Positions 11,489-20,270 of a stretch of 64,000 bases of DNA are shown in pieces; the first letter of the stretch is position 1, and each line of letters opens with the position of its first letter. This DNA is from Streptomyces sp. NBC_00223 (GTDB lineage: Bacteria > Actinomycetota > Actinomycetes > Streptomycetales > Streptomycetaceae): positions 186,001 through 250,000 of the forward strand of contig NZ_CP108109.1 of the NCBI RefSeq assembly GCF_036199905.1, written 5' to 3'. A program made the translations under genes and the position numbers. The notes below the pieces were generated by a model that saw only the letters and a program-made list of their open reading frames with translations, had not been told where the DNA came from and ran no database searches.

Positions 11489-12466
11489 GTGACCGCCGTG
11501 CGTACGGTCCTCGGGGACATCGCGCCGGACGCGCTCGGGGTCTGCGACGCGCACGACCATCTCTTTCTGCGCATCCCCGCCCTGCCCGGCCAGGAGCTGG
11601 CCGACCCGGCGGCCGCGGTGGCCGAACTGACCGCTTTCCAGGCGCTGGGCGGCGGCGCGCTCGTCCAGTGGACGCCGTTCGGCATGGGCCGGGCGGCGGC
11701 GACGCTGCCGGCCGTCTCGCACGCCGCCGGGGTGCACGTGGTCGCGGCGACCGGGCTGCACCAGGCCGCGCACTACGACCCGGAGCTGCTCGACCGGCTG
11801 CACGGCGGCGCGCTCGGCGCGTTCTTCATCGCCGAGCTGACCGAGGGGATGCGCGAGGGCGACGACCCGGACGGGCCGCGCGTCGCCGCGAGAGCCGGGA
11901 TGATCAAGGTGGCCGGGGACTTCCACCGGCTGGGCGACCACACCCGGCGGGTGATGGCGGCGGCGGCCGAGGCGCACCACGCCACGGGCGCCCCGATCGG
12001 CGTCCACCACGAGCTGGGCACCGCTGCCGTGGACGTACTCGACCTGCTGCACGGCGAGTTGGGGGTGCCGACGGGCAGTCTGCTGCTCGGCCACCTCAAT
12101 CGCTTCCCCGACCCGGGGATCCACCGCGAACTGGCGGCCTCCGGCGCGTTCCTCGCCTTCGACGGTCCGTCGCGGGCCCATCACGCCACCGACTGGCGGC
12201 TGTTGGACAGCCTGGCGGACCTCGCGGCGGCCGGTCACACCGGGCAGATCCTGCTGGGCGGCGACACCACGGCCGCCGAGGGCCGGGCCTCGACCGGCGG
12301 CGGCCCCGGTCTGCCGTATCAACTGCGGGTGCTGCGGCCGAGGATCACGGGCGCGCTCGGCGAACCGGCGGCCGAGGCGATCTTCGTCCACAACCCGGCC
12401 CGGGCCCTGGCCGTCGACTGGCCCCGGGACCATTCCGGCACGTCCCGCCCGCCGGGCAAGGTCTGA
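11489..12466 (+). CDS. Phosphotriesterase-family amidohydrolase
   Basis: A 325-residue TIM-barrel metal hydrolase of the PTE family. Metal ligands are visible in order: HDHL near residue 25, the carboxylated-Lys position in AGMIKVAGDF, His residues in GVHHELG and LLLGHLNRF, and an Asp in LLGGDTT. Family members hydrolyse phosphotriesters, lactones or related esters; the natural substrate here is unknown. It may be co-transcribed with the TetR-DUF4865 pair (98-base gap). A strong hairpin follows 3 bases after the stop. Confidence 0.85.
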   Translation: MTAVRTVLGDIAPDALGVCDAHDHLFLRIPALPGQELADPAAAVAELTAFQALGGGALVQWTPFGMGRAAATLPAVSHAAGVHVVAATGLHQAAHYDPELLDRLHGGALGAFFIAELTEGMREGDDPDGPRVAARAGMIKVAGDFHRLGDHTRRVMAAAAEAHHATGAPIGVHHELGTAAVDVLDLLHGELGVPTGSLLLGHLNRFPDPGIHRELAASGAFLAFDGPSRAHHATDWRLLDSLADLAAAGHTGQILLGGDTTAAEGRASTGGGPGLPYQLRVLRPRITGALGEPAAEAIFVHNPARALAVDWPRDHSGTSRPPGKV

Positions 12467-12469
12467 TGA

Positions 12470-12498
12470 CGCGCGTCCGCCGCGCAGGCGGACGCGCG
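12470..12498. terminator. Bidirectional hairpin terminator
   Basis: CGCGCGTCCGCC and GGCGGACGCGCG form a perfect 12-bp stem with a 5-base loop between the convergent phosphotriesterase-like and EEP genes. Confidence 0.75.
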
Positions 12499-12533
12499 CG
12501 GCGCCGGAGGCCGTCGCGGCTCGGGGACGCGTC

Positions 12534-13391
12534 CTAGTCGCCCTCCCCCAGGGCGAGTTCGGCGAGGACGGCGGCGTGGTCGGAGGGCCGTACGCCATCC
12601 ACCGGGGTGTCGGCGGCGCGGCGGGCGGTACGGATCGCGCCGCGCCCGCCGGGGCCCGGAATTCCGACCAGCACGTAGTCAAGACAGCTCGGCCGGGCGC
12701 CGAAGTTCGCCGAGTCCTGGTGGGCGATGTCCCAGGTGCCCTGCGGCAGCGCGGGATCGGCGAACCGCCACGCGTCCAGCAGCACCAGGCCCGGCACGGC
12801 GGGAGCCGTCTTGTAGCCGCAGATCAGCCGGATCTCGTCGTAGTCGGGTTCGGCGTTGAAGTCGCCGGTCACCACGGGCGGATGGGGTCCGGTCGCCCGT
12901 TCGGCGACGAAGGCGGCCAGCTCCCGTACCTGCGCGCAGCGGACCGCGGACCCCGCCGGGTGGGAGTTGAGGTGGGTGGTGAAGAACGGCATCGGCCCGC
13001 CCGGCAGTTCGATCAGCGCGTGCAGGGCGGTCTTGCCGTCGTCCGCGAAGTCCCCGGCCGGAAGCCGCCGTTCGGCCGTCTCCAGGATCGGCGTGCGGCT
13101 GAGCACCGCCACCCCGACGTCGACCGTGGAGTCGCCGCCGTTGCGGCTGTGCCAGCGGTCCTGCACGGGCGAGCGGGACCAGACCCAGTGCATGCCCAGC
13201 CGCTCCGCGAGCCACCCGGCCAGATTCTCGTCGGGGCCCGCCCAGACCTCCTGAAGGCCCAGCACATCGGGCCGTTCGGCCTCCAGGGTGCGCAGGATCG
13301 CCTCCCGCCGGGCCCGCCAGTCGCCGAACCGCCACCACAGGTTCCATGTCATCACCCGGACCGTGCCACCGCTCGCACCGTCGTCGTTCAC
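12534..13391 (-). CDS. Endonuclease/exonuclease/phosphatase (EEP) family hydrolase
   Basis: About 285 residues of the DNase-I-like metal hydrolase fold. Motifs in order: RVMTWNLWW, RPDVLGLQEVW (metal-binding Glu), FFTTHLNSH, VVTGDFNAEPDYDEIR (catalytic Asp-Asn) and RPSDHAAVLAEL (catalytic Asp-His). These could hydrolyse nucleic acid or phospholipid/phosphoinositide headgroups. No signal peptide is seen. Start: GTG at 13391 has GAGGGGAG about seven bases upstream. An ATG at 13445 would add 18 residues unlike the family. Confidence 0.85.
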   Translation of the reverse strand: MNDDGASGGTVRVMTWNLWWRFGDWRARREAILRTLEAERPDVLGLQEVWAGPDENLAGWLAERLGMHWVWSRSPVQDRWHSRNGGDSTVDVGVAVLSRTPILETAERRLPAGDFADDGKTALHALIELPGGPMPFFTTHLNSHPAGSAVRCAQVRELAAFVAERATGPHPPVVTGDFNAEPDYDEIRLICGYKTAPAVPGLVLLDAWRFADPALPQGTWDIAHQDSANFGARPSCLDYVLVGIPGPGGRGAIRTARRAADTPVDGVRPSDHAAVLAELALGEGD

Positions 13392-13507
13392 GCGCCGGCT
13401 CCCCTCGTCGCCCTCGCGGGGCGGACCGCCCGCCCGGGTGATCATTCTGGGCGGCGGTCCGCGCCCGGGAAAGGGGCGGCGGCCGGGCGGGGGCGCTTGC
13501 CGGGGGG

Positions 13508-15730
13508 TCAGAGGCGTTCGGGGGCGTCCTGCCGCTGGGCCGCGACGCGGCGGTAGACGGCCTGGGCCTCCGGGGTGCGGCCGAGCTGTTCGAGGCAGTG
13601 CGCCTCGTCGTTGCGGCTGGTGAGGGTGTCGGGGTGCGCGGGTCCGAGCACCCGTTCACGGGCCTCGGCGACCTCGTGGTAGACGGTGAGCGCGTCGGAC
13701 CAGCGGCCCAGCCAGCCCAGGCCGACGGCGATCTCCCGCTTGCTGACCAGCGTGTCCGGGTGGGTGGCGCCGAGCACCCGCTCCCGTACGGCGGCGACGT
13801 CCCTGGCCTCGGCGAGCGCGCGGTCCCAGTGGCCGAGCAGCCCGAGGTTCACCCCGAGCGCGTGCCGGGCCCGCAGTGTCTCGGCGTCGGCGGAGCCCGC
13901 GGTGCGGGTACGGGCCGCGACCAGCTCCTCGTACAGCACACGGGCGTCGGCGCAGCGGCCGAGCCGGCCCAGGCAGATACCGGTCTCGTAGCGGGCGGCC
14001 AGCGTGTCGGGGTGCTCGGGGCCGAGCACCCGGGCGCGCGCCTCGGCGACCTCGCGGAAGGTGTCGAGCGCTTCGGCCCAACGGCCCGCCAGCCCCAGGG
14101 TGTAGCCGACCTCGAAGCGGGTGACCAGCGTCTCGGGGTCGTCGGGGCCGAGCACCCGGGCGCGCGCCTCGGCGACCTCGACGGCCGTGGTGTGCGCCTC
14201 CTCGACGCGGCCCAACTGCCCGAGGTTGAAGGCCAGGTTGTGCTTGCAGTGCAGGGTGTCGGGGTGCTCGGCGCCGACGCTGCGCTCGCGGGCGGCGAGC
14301 ACCGCGGAGAACTCCTGGTGGGCCTCCAGATGGCGGCCGAGCGCGCCGAGCGCGTACGCCGTCTCGTGCCGGGCGGCCAGCGTGTCGGGGTGGTCGGGTC
14401 CGAGCACACGGCGGCGCACCTCGGCGACGTACGCGTACAGCCGCATGGCCTCCTCGGTGCGGCCGAGCCGGGTCAGGCAGTACGCGGCCTCGTGGCGGCT
14501 GGCGAGGGTGTCCGGGTGCTCGGTGCCCTGGGCGCGGTCGCGGGCGGTGGCCACGGCGGTGTGCAGTTCGTACGACTGCCGCCAGTTGCCGACCCGGCCG
14601 AGGTCGGTGGCCTCGGCCTGGCGGGCGTCGAGCGCGCCGAGCGTGTCGGGGTCCGCGGTGACGGCGACGGTCCGGGTGGACCAGGCGCCGGTCAGCTCGT
14701 GGTGCGGGGGGACGGCGACCCGGTGGGCGCGGGTGGAGTGCGCGGACGGGCCCGTGGTGAGCCGGCCGGCCCAGGCGGGCACGGCGGCCGGGGGCGCGGC
14801 GTGGCCCGCGCTCGCCGCGGCGAGCATCGCCTTGAGGCGGCCGCCGACGTCCGCGGCGTCCTGCGGCCGGTCCTCGGGGTCCTTGGCGAGCAGGTCGAGG
14901 ATCAGCCGCTCCAGCTCGCCGGGCAGCTCCGGGCGCTTGGCGCGCGGCGGCTCCGGCTCGGTGTCGCGGTGGCCGACCAGGATCGACCAGGCGTCGCCGA
15001 GGTCGAACGGCGGGCGCCCGGTGGCCAGTTCGTACAGCACACAGCCCAGGGAGTACAGGTCGCTGCGCTGGTCGACCTCGGAACCCCCTATCTGCTCGGG
15101 CGACATGTAGTGCGGGGTGCCCATGGCCATGCCGGTGCCGGTGAGACGGGAGGTGAAGCCGATGTCGTGGCCGAGGCGGGCGATGCCGAAGTCGCAGATC
15201 TTCACCGCGCCGTCGGGCAGCCGGATGATGTTGGCCGGTTTCAGGTCCCGGTGCACGATGCCCTGGGCGTGGGTGTAGGCGAGCGCGTCGGCGACCTGCT
15301 CGGCGATGTCGGTGATGTCCGGGACGGGCAGCGGGTGGCGCCGGGCGTCGTCCAGCACCTGGAGCAGATTGCGGCCGTCGAGCAGCTCCATCACCAGGTA
15401 GAGCACACCGTCGTGTTCGCCGAAGTCGTGCACGACGGTGATCCCGCGGTGCTGGAGGGCCGCCGCGACCCGGGCCTCGCGGCGGAAACGCTCCTGAAGA
15501 ATGCGGGTGAATCCGGCGTCGCCGGACTGACCCACGGACGATTTGAGGCATTTCACCGCGACCCGGCGGCCCAGCGACTCGTCCAGCGCGCGCCAGACCT
15601 CGCCCATCCCGCCCCGGCCGATCAGCTCGTGCAGCCGGTAACGGCCCTGTATGAGTGTGCTGTTGGCTCCACCGCCCGTGGACGGTCCGCCGCCCTGTCT
15701 CGCGTACCCGTCGTGATGTCCAGCCGCCAT
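13508..15730 (-). CDS. Ser/Thr protein kinase with C-terminal tetratricopeptide repeats
   Basis: A 740-residue soluble kinase. The Hanks-type domain spans about residues 28-290: Gly loop IGRGGMGEVWRA, Lys in VAVKCLK, catalytic loop HRDLKPANI, DFGIA, and PHYMSPEQI. A Pro/Ala linker to about 350 follows. The C-terminal half is made of repeated kinesin-light-chain-type TPR units of about 42 residues containing R(V/T)LGPDHPDTLxxRxExxxxLGxLGR. There is no transmembrane helix or PASTA domain, so it acts inside the cell; the TPRs probably recruit a partner. The repeat copies are similar at DNA level, so the locus may vary by recombination. It stands alone. Confidence 0.93.
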   Translation of the reverse strand: MAAGHHDGYARQGGGPSTGGGANSTLIQGRYRLHELIGRGGMGEVWRALDESLGRRVAVKCLKSSVGQSGDAGFTRILQERFRREARVAAALQHRGITVVHDFGEHDGVLYLVMELLDGRNLLQVLDDARRHPLPVPDITDIAEQVADALAYTHAQGIVHRDLKPANIIRLPDGAVKICDFGIARLGHDIGFTSRLTGTGMAMGTPHYMSPEQIGGSEVDQRSDLYSLGCVLYELATGRPPFDLGDAWSILVGHRDTEPEPPRAKRPELPGELERLILDLLAKDPEDRPQDAADVGGRLKAMLAAASAGHAAPPAAVPAWAGRLTTGPSAHSTRAHRVAVPPHHELTGAWSTRTVAVTADPDTLGALDARQAEATDLGRVGNWRQSYELHTAVATARDRAQGTEHPDTLASRHEAAYCLTRLGRTEEAMRLYAYVAEVRRRVLGPDHPDTLAARHETAYALGALGRHLEAHQEFSAVLAARERSVGAEHPDTLHCKHNLAFNLGQLGRVEEAHTTAVEVAEARARVLGPDDPETLVTRFEVGYTLGLAGRWAEALDTFREVAEARARVLGPEHPDTLAARYETGICLGRLGRCADARVLYEELVAARTRTAGSADAETLRARHALGVNLGLLGHWDRALAEARDVAAVRERVLGATHPDTLVSKREIAVGLGWLGRWSDALTVYHEVAEARERVLGPAHPDTLTSRNDEAHCLEQLGRTPEAQAVYRRVAAQRQDAPERL

Positions 15731-15809
15731 CGGCGCCGCCGCCCCCGTACTCCTCGGTGCATTCCCCGGTTCCAGTATGGCCGGGACGGCCGACAGTCGG
15801 CACAGCGCA

Positions 15810-16736
15810 TCAGGGCATATCGGGATTTCTGTCGGCCGGTGGACGGTCCGGCGCTACGTCGGCGGGCAGCCGGCCCGCCGACGGGCGGGCGCCGGGGCCG
15901 AGCCGGGCGACGGCCTTGAGGATGTGGCCCGGCGGCAGTTGCCACCGAAGGGTGGCGGGTACGGCCCGCAGCAGCCGTCCGGCGGCGCGCAGCCGGCGGT
16001 CGGCCGCGGCCGAGGAGGACACCGGGCGGCCGTACAGCTCCTGGGCGTACGGCGGCAGGGCCGCGAAGGCGGTGCCGGCGACCGCCCGCCACACGGCGAG
16101 CCGCAGCGGCACCAGGGACCACGGCACGGGCGGCGCGGCGAGGAAGCGGTCCACCTCGTACGCCTCGGGGGTCACGGCAAGGCGCGGGCGGACCCGGTCG
16201 AAGTAGCGGGCCAGCGCGGCGGTGTCGGCGGGCACGGCGGCGGGGTCGAGACCGACCAGCCGGGCGGCCACGCGCTGCTCGTCGACGTAGGCGTCGGCGT
16301 GCGCGTCGGTGAGCGGGAAGCCGGAGCGGCGGGCGACGTGCAGATACGAGTCGATCTCGGCGCAGTGCACCCACAGCAGGAGTTCGGGGTCGTCGACGCC
16401 GAACCGCTCCCCCGTGTCCGGGTCGGTCGCGGAGAGCCTGCGGTGGATACCGCGTATCCGGGCGCCGGCCCGCTCGGCGGCGGGCGCGGTGCCGTAGGTG
16501 ATCTCGCCGACGAACGAGGCCGTGCGCAGCAGCCGTCCCCACGCGTCGCGGCGGAAGTCGGAGTTCTGCACGACACCGCGGACGGCTCGCGGATGCAGCG
16601 CCTGGAGGTAGAGGGCGCGTACGCCGGCCACCCACATCACGGGGTCGCCGTGCAGTTGCCAGGTCACCGAGCCGGGTCCGAAGAGCCCGGGGTCCGCGTC
16701 GGGCATGGCCGCGTCACGTATGCCCGCGTCGCGCAT
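15810..16736 (-). CDS. MpaB/DUF2236 oxygenase family protein (latex-clearing-protein-like fold)
   Basis: A 308-residue protein of the heme-dependent ER/MpaB family. Signature segments are LFGPGSVTWQLHGDPVMWVAGVRALYLQALHPRAVRGV near the N-terminus, LLWVHCAEIDSYLHVARR in the middle and a C-terminal LPPYAQELYGR. Several conserved His residues (LQALHP, LWVHC) may ligate heme. Known members include rubber oxygenase and fungal MpaB; most actinobacterial copies have no assigned substrate. Start: ATG with GAGG five bases upstream. The frame continues upstream into crcB territory but not convincingly. Confidence 0.83.
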   Translation of the reverse strand: MRDAGIRDAAMPDADPGLFGPGSVTWQLHGDPVMWVAGVRALYLQALHPRAVRGVVQNSDFRRDAWGRLLRTASFVGEITYGTAPAAERAGARIRGIHRRLSATDPDTGERFGVDDPELLLWVHCAEIDSYLHVARRSGFPLTDAHADAYVDEQRVAARLVGLDPAAVPADTAALARYFDRVRPRLAVTPEAYEVDRFLAAPPVPWSLVPLRLAVWRAVAGTAFAALPPYAQELYGRPVSSSAAADRRLRAAGRLLRAVPATLRWQLPPGHILKAVARLGPGARPSAGRLPADVAPDRPPADRNPDMP

Positions 16737-16873
16737 GGCCGCCTCCCTCGTCCGCCTCCGTCCGCCTCCGTCCGTCCACGGTAGTCGCGGAGGCGGTCCG
16801 GGCGGGGCCGGTACGGGCGGGGCCGGTACGGTGATCCTACGAGCGGCCCGGGGGTCGTCGGCTTGTGGCCGGT

Positions 16874-17248
16874 TCAGCCCCAGATCGCCTGGGCGACCAC
16901 CGAGCCCGTGAACGCGGCGCCCAGGCCCGCCGCGAGACTCGCCACGACATTGGCCACGGCGTAGAAGCGCGCTCCTTCCTCGGCGAGCCGCAGCGTCTCG
17001 TAGGAGAAGGTCGAGTACGTCGTCAAGGCGCCGCACAGCCCGGTGCCGATCAGCAGCTGGAGGTGCGGGGAGGCGGCGCCCTCGGTGACCGCTCCGGTGA
17101 GCAGCCCGAGGATCGCGCAGCCCACGGTGTTGACGGTGAGGGTGCCCCACGGGAAGACGCTGTCGTGCCGGGTCTGCACCGTACGGTCGGTGAGGTAGCG
17201 CGCGGGGGCGCCCACCATGGCCCCGGCGATCACGAGCAGCCAGTTCAC
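16874..17248 (-). CDS. crcB: Fluoride channel subunit CrcB/Fluc (second of pair)
   Basis: A 124-residue protein with four transmembrane helices of the Fluc family, which forms dual-topology dimeric fluoride channels exporting F-. Signatures: [27 protein letters not shown] with the conserved Asn, and [16 protein letters not shown]. It overlaps the preceding crcB by 4 bases (GTGA). Its start has AGGAGG five bases upstream. Paired small CrcB proteins usually make an obligate heterodimer with opposite topologies. Confidence 0.93.
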   Translation of the reverse strand: MNWLLVIAGAMVGAPARYLTDRTVQTRHDSVFPWGTLTVNTVGCAILGLLTGAVTEGAASPHLQLLIGTGLCGALTTYSTFSYETLRLAEEGARFYAVANVVASLAAGLGAAFTGSVVAQAIWG

Positions 17249-17733
17249 TGTGCCTCCTGGGCGCGCTCGCGCCGGACGGTCCGGCGGGTCAACGCCGCCG
17301 CCACCCACACCGAGGCGAGTGCGGCCGCCAGTGTGAGGGCGAGATACGCGAGGGCGGTCCGGGGCTGACCGCCGTCGACCAGGCGCCCGACATCCGTGGC
17401 GTAGGTCGAGAAGGTGGTGAAGCCGCCGAGCACGCCGGTACCGAAGAACGGCCGGACCAGCCGGTGCGCGGCCCACACCTCGGTCAGGAGCACCATGAAG
17501 ACGCCGATGACCGCGCAGCCCAGGGAGTTGACCAGCAGGGTCGTCCAGGGGAAGGCACCGGACGCGGTCGGCCAGAGCAGCGCGGCTCCGTAGCGGGCCG
17601 ACGCGCCGATCGCGCCGCCGACGGCGATCACCGCGAGGACCGGGCTCTCGCGCGGCCGGATCTCCTCGCGCTGGGCGGGCACGCTCAGATCGACGTCGGG
17701 GTCGACCGGGTGGGCCGTCGAGGGCTCTGCCAT
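17245..17733 (-). CDS. crcB: Fluoride channel subunit CrcB/Fluc (first of pair)
   Basis: A 162-residue Fluc protein with a 30-residue hydrophilic N-terminal tail. Signatures are [39 protein letters not shown] and [17 protein letters not shown], followed by a basic C-terminus. It is the first gene of a crcB-crcB operon, with the partner overlapping by GTGA. The start ATG has AGGAG six bases upstream, and part of that site is inside a hairpin (17742-17799), so translation may be gated by the leader. A very similar first-subunit gene lies at 28756-29217. Confidence 0.93.
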   Translation of the reverse strand: MAEPSTAHPVDPDVDLSVPAQREEIRPRESPVLAVIAVGGAIGASARYGAALLWPTASGAFPWTTLLVNSLGCAVIGVFMVLLTEVWAAHRLVRPFFGTGVLGGFTTFSTYATDVGRLVDGGQPRTALAYLALTLAAALASVWVAAALTRRTVRRERAQEAQ

Positions 17734-17741
17734 GCGCGTCT

Positions 17742-17799
17742 CCTACTTGCAGGTCACGGCGCATGGGTGCACAGGCACGACATGCGCGTCGCAAGTAGG
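17742..17799 (-). promoter_or_regulatory. Leader hairpin reaching the Shine-Dalgarno of crcB
   Basis: On the - strand, CCTACTTGC (17799-17791) pairs perfectly with GCAAGTAGG (17750-17742), enclosing a 40-base loop. The 3' arm includes the AGG of the crcB ribosome site AGGAG (17744-17740). The loop carries a complete 9-codon ORF. A ten-base direct repeat GACGCGCATG occurs at both the mini-ORF start and the crcB start. I did not find the conserved core of the known fluoride riboswitch in this leader. Confidence 0.55.
17754..17783 (-). CDS. Possible 9-residue leader peptide upstream of crcB
   Basis: ATG to TGA encodes MSCLCTHAP, entirely within the loop of the crcB leader hairpin and ending 20 bases before the crcB start. 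It has no recognisable ribosome site of its own, so its translation is hypothetical. Two Cys codons in nine recall Cys-sensing attenuators of actinobacteria, but a link with fluoride export is unexplained. It could be chance. Confidence 0.3.
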   Translation of the reverse strand: MSCLCTHAP

Positions 17800-17881
17800 G
17801 ACCGTTGGCGGCGTACTGAACCGCGGTTCGGGTACGGCGGGCCCCACCGCCGCGCGGCGCCCGAGGGCGACCGCTGCTCAT

Positions 17882-17887
17882 ATTCTA
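17882..17887 (-). promoter_or_regulatory. Possible -10 element of the crcB operon
   Basis: TAGAAT on the - strand, about 150 bases before the crcB start, is a close match to a sigma-70-type -10. No convincing -35 is seen at 16-18 bases. It would give a 5' leader of about 140 bases containing the hairpin. Confidence 0.35.
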
Positions 17888-17961
17888 CCCGCCGCCCGGG
17901 GCCCTTCCCCACCCTCTCGCGGTAGAAGCGCCGGGCGGCCGGGCGGTGACCACGGCGGTTG

Positions 17962-18002
17962 TAGTTCGTTCTGCGAACCAATATAATTCGCAGCGCGAAC
18001 TA
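17962..18002. promoter_or_regulatory. Large inverted-repeat operator upstream of the FAD oxidoreductase
   Basis: Two 16-base arms (17962-17977 and 17987-18002, TAGTTCGTTCTGCGAA against the complement of TTCGCAGCGCGAACTA) match at 14 of 16 positions. Each arm itself contains a GTTCG...CGAAY inverted repeat (17964-17978 and 17986-18000), with centres 22 bp apart, two helical turns. The AT-rich middle CAATATAA could be a -10. A dimeric repressor, plausibly the MarR protein encoded at 19189-19791, is a natural candidate to bind two sites here. Confidence 0.6.
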
Positions 18003-18032
18003 GATGTCCGACAATGCCGGGAGTGAGAAACC

Positions 18033-19139
18033 ATGGGTCGTACCGTCGCGGTCATCGGTGGGGGTTACGGGGGCGCCGCCGTCGCGAAGGCGTTGGACGA
18101 GGACACCGAGGTGATCCTGATCGAGCCCAAAGACGCATTCGTGCACGCCGCCGGGTCCCTGCGCGCGCTGGTCCAACCGGAATGGGCGGGCAACATCTTC
18201 TTTCCCTATGACAAACTCCTGCGGCGCGGCCGGGTGATCCGCGAGCGCGCCACCTCGGTGGACCCGGGTGGTGTCACCCTGGCCTCCGGCGAGCGGGTCG
18301 GCGCCGACTACCTCGTGCTCGCCACCGGCTCCGACTACCCCTACCCGGCCAAGACGGACACCGACCTGTCCGGCGAGGCGCTGGCGCGGCTGCGGGCCAC
18401 GCACGCGGAACTCACCGACGCCCGGCGGGTGCTGATCGTCGGCGCGGGGCCGGTCGGTCTGGAGCTCTCCGGCGAGATCAAGGCGGTGTGGCCGGACAAG
18501 CGGGTGACCGTCCTCGATCCGGCCGAGCGGCTCGTGCCCGGTTTCGATCCGGCGATGAATACGGAACTGCACCGCCAACTCGACGGGTTGGGTGTGGAGT
18601 TGCGGCTCGGTACGGCACTCGCCGAGCAGCCGCCGACCGAGCCGGGACGGGCGAAGACGTTCACGGTCGGCACGGTCGGCGCTTCGGGCGCCGCGGCGGA
18701 GGAGATCACGGCCGACATCTGGTTCCGCTGCTACGGGGTGCGCGCCGACACCGGCTATCTGAGCGGAGGACTGCTGCCCGCCCGTACGCCGCAGGGCCGG
18801 GTCCGGGTCACCGAACGGCTCAACGTCGAGGGCCAGGGCCGCGTGTACGCGCTCGGCGACGTCACCGACCTCGCCGAGGCGAAGATGGCCGGGTACGCGA
18901 TGCGGCACGCCGCGGTCGTCGCGGCGAACATCCTCGCCCAGGTGCGGGGTGAGGAGCCCACGGCGGTGTACCGGCCCTCCCCCGTCCCCTCGGTCATCCT
19001 TCCGCTGGGCCCGACCGGCGGGGTCGGCCAAGTGCCCACGCCCGACGGGCCGTCGCTGCTGTCGGCGGAGGAGGTCGCCCGCTACAAGGGGACGGACCTG
19101 TTCATCGGGAGGTTCGTCGAGCTGTTCGGCACGGCGTGA
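18033..19139 (+). CDS. NAD(P)/FAD-dependent oxidoreductase (NDH-2/AIF-like)
   Basis: A 368-residue two-dinucleotide-binding-domain flavoprotein. The FAD site is TVAVIGGGYGGAAVAKAL at the N-terminus, the NAD(P) site is RRVLIVGAGPVGLELSGEI near residue 135, and the second FAD motif is GRVYALGDVTDLAEAKMAGYA. This pattern is seen in type II NADH dehydrogenases and AIF/FSP1-like quinone reductases. There is no membrane helix. Start: ATG with GGGAG nine bases upstream. The double operator directly upstream predicts tight repression, and the MarR gene lies convergently downstream, a frequent regulator-target arrangement for redox-stress genes. Confidence 0.88.
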   Translation: MGRTVAVIGGGYGGAAVAKALDEDTEVILIEPKDAFVHAAGSLRALVQPEWAGNIFFPYDKLLRRGRVIRERATSVDPGGVTLASGERVGADYLVLATGSDYPYPAKTDTDLSGEALARLRATHAELTDARRVLIVGAGPVGLELSGEIKAVWPDKRVTVLDPAERLVPGFDPAMNTELHRQLDGLGVELRLGTALAEQPPTEPGRAKTFTVGTVGASGAAAEEITADIWFRCYGVRADTGYLSGGLLPARTPQGRVRVTERLNVEGQGRVYALGDVTDLAEAKMAGYAMRHAAVVAANILAQVRGEEPTAVYRPSPVPSVILPLGPTGGVGQVPTPDGPSLLSAEEVARYKGTDLFIGRFVELFGTA

Positions 19140-19188
19140 TCCGGGGGCGGGTTCGCCGTACGGGGTCGGGCCCGGCCCGCGTGGGCGC

Positions 19189-19791
19189 TCAGCGCGCGGC
19201 CGGGGTCGCGGCCGGGCCCGCGGCCGGGCCCGCGGCCGCGTCCTGCTCGGCCGGTTCAGCCGGTTCAGCCGGTTCGGCGAAGACGACCGGCACCTCGTTG
19301 TCCCGCACCACCCGGCTGAGCAGGTCCGCGAGCGTGCCGCGGTCGCCGTCGTCCAGGCCCACGGACAGCTCGTCGATCCGCCGGCAGGTCCCGGCGTAGA
19401 ACCTCTCCGCGAGCGCGCCGCCCTCCTCGGTGAGCGCGACCCGGATCGCCCGGCCGTCCCTCGGGTCGGGCTCGCGGCGCACCAGGCCGCGCTGGGCGGT
19501 GCGGTCCACCAGCCCGGTCAGGCTCGACTTGGCCAGCCCCAGCGTCCCGCCGAGTTCGCTCATGCCGTACGGCTGCACCATCAGCACACAGAGCAGCTGC
19601 CCCTGCTGCGCGGTGATTCCGTACTCCCGGCTCGACTCGGCGTACACGGCATTCACCAGAAATGAGGCACGCACCAGCGCGGTAACGACCCCCATTTTCC
19701 CGTCCGCTGATTTCCCCATGCCGCCAGAATACGGCAGACCCGGCACCGCACTTCCGTCCGTGAGCGCGGTGAACTCCGCAATTGGGGCCAT
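19189..19791 (-). CDS. MarR family transcriptional regulator
   Basis: A 200-residue regulator; the MarR wHTH core spans about residues 40-150 (YGITAQQGQLLCVLMVQPYGMSELGGTLGLAKSSLTGLVDRTAQRGLVRREPDPRDGRAIRVALTEEG), including the wing motif DPRDGR. The N-terminal 20 residues are extra. The C-terminus is a low-complexity PAEPAEPAE...GPAAGPAA tail whose DNA shows short direct repeats. Start: ATG with GAAGGAAG upstream; an internal ATG at MGKSADGK is an alternative. It is convergent with the FAD oxidoreductase, whose promoter carries a double operator. Confidence 0.87.
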   Translation of the reverse strand: MAPIAEFTALTDGSAVPGLPYSGGMGKSADGKMGVVTALVRASFLVNAVYAESSREYGITAQQGQLLCVLMVQPYGMSELGGTLGLAKSSLTGLVDRTAQRGLVRREPDPRDGRAIRVALTEEGGALAERFYAGTCRRIDELSVGLDDGDRGTLADLLSRVVRDNEVPVVFAEPAEPAEPAEQDAAAGPAAGPAATPAAR

Positions 19792-20270
19792 GAGCTTCCT
19801 TCTCCGCCGCCTCCGGGGCGCCGCGAACACCGCGCCTCCCCCCGTGCCGCCACGCGCGGGCCGCAAGCGGAACGGGAAGCGGAGGGAAGCGATTGCGCAG
19901 ATAGTGACCCGCGGCGTCGAGTGGGCGATCGACGCGGGCCGAACGTCGGCTGCCCGTGACCGCGCCGGAAATCGGCCGCCCTGACTTCTCCTGCGCTGCC
20001 CGTGCGGCTCTCACGCCGACCCACGGCCGCCCGCCACCCCACCGCCGCACGCCGGAACGAAGACGGCGGACGCCCGGTCGGGCACGGTGGCCGGGCGCGC
20101 CGCACGGCGAATACCGCCTGCTACGGCACGTGGGGCCGGACTTGGCGCCGCGCGGCGGGCCGAGCGGTGAGCCGGCGGACGCTGGTGGGCTCGCAGGCCC
20201 CGACAGCCGGACACGGCAGGACGAGCGGCGGGGCGGCGGGGCGGTGGAGGGCGGTGTACGCGCGGAACCC

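Noticed and set aside
15810..17150. 446-codon version of the MpaB-type oxygenase
   Set aside because: The first 138 codons overlap crcB in another frame and do not look like the family; the ATG at 16736 has a good ribosome site.
17754..17880. Fluoride riboswitch upstream of crcB
   Set aside because: I looked for the conserved GATGG...TTCC...CC-AA-C-GCC core and did not find it; only the simple hairpin is supported. A covariance-model search would settle it.
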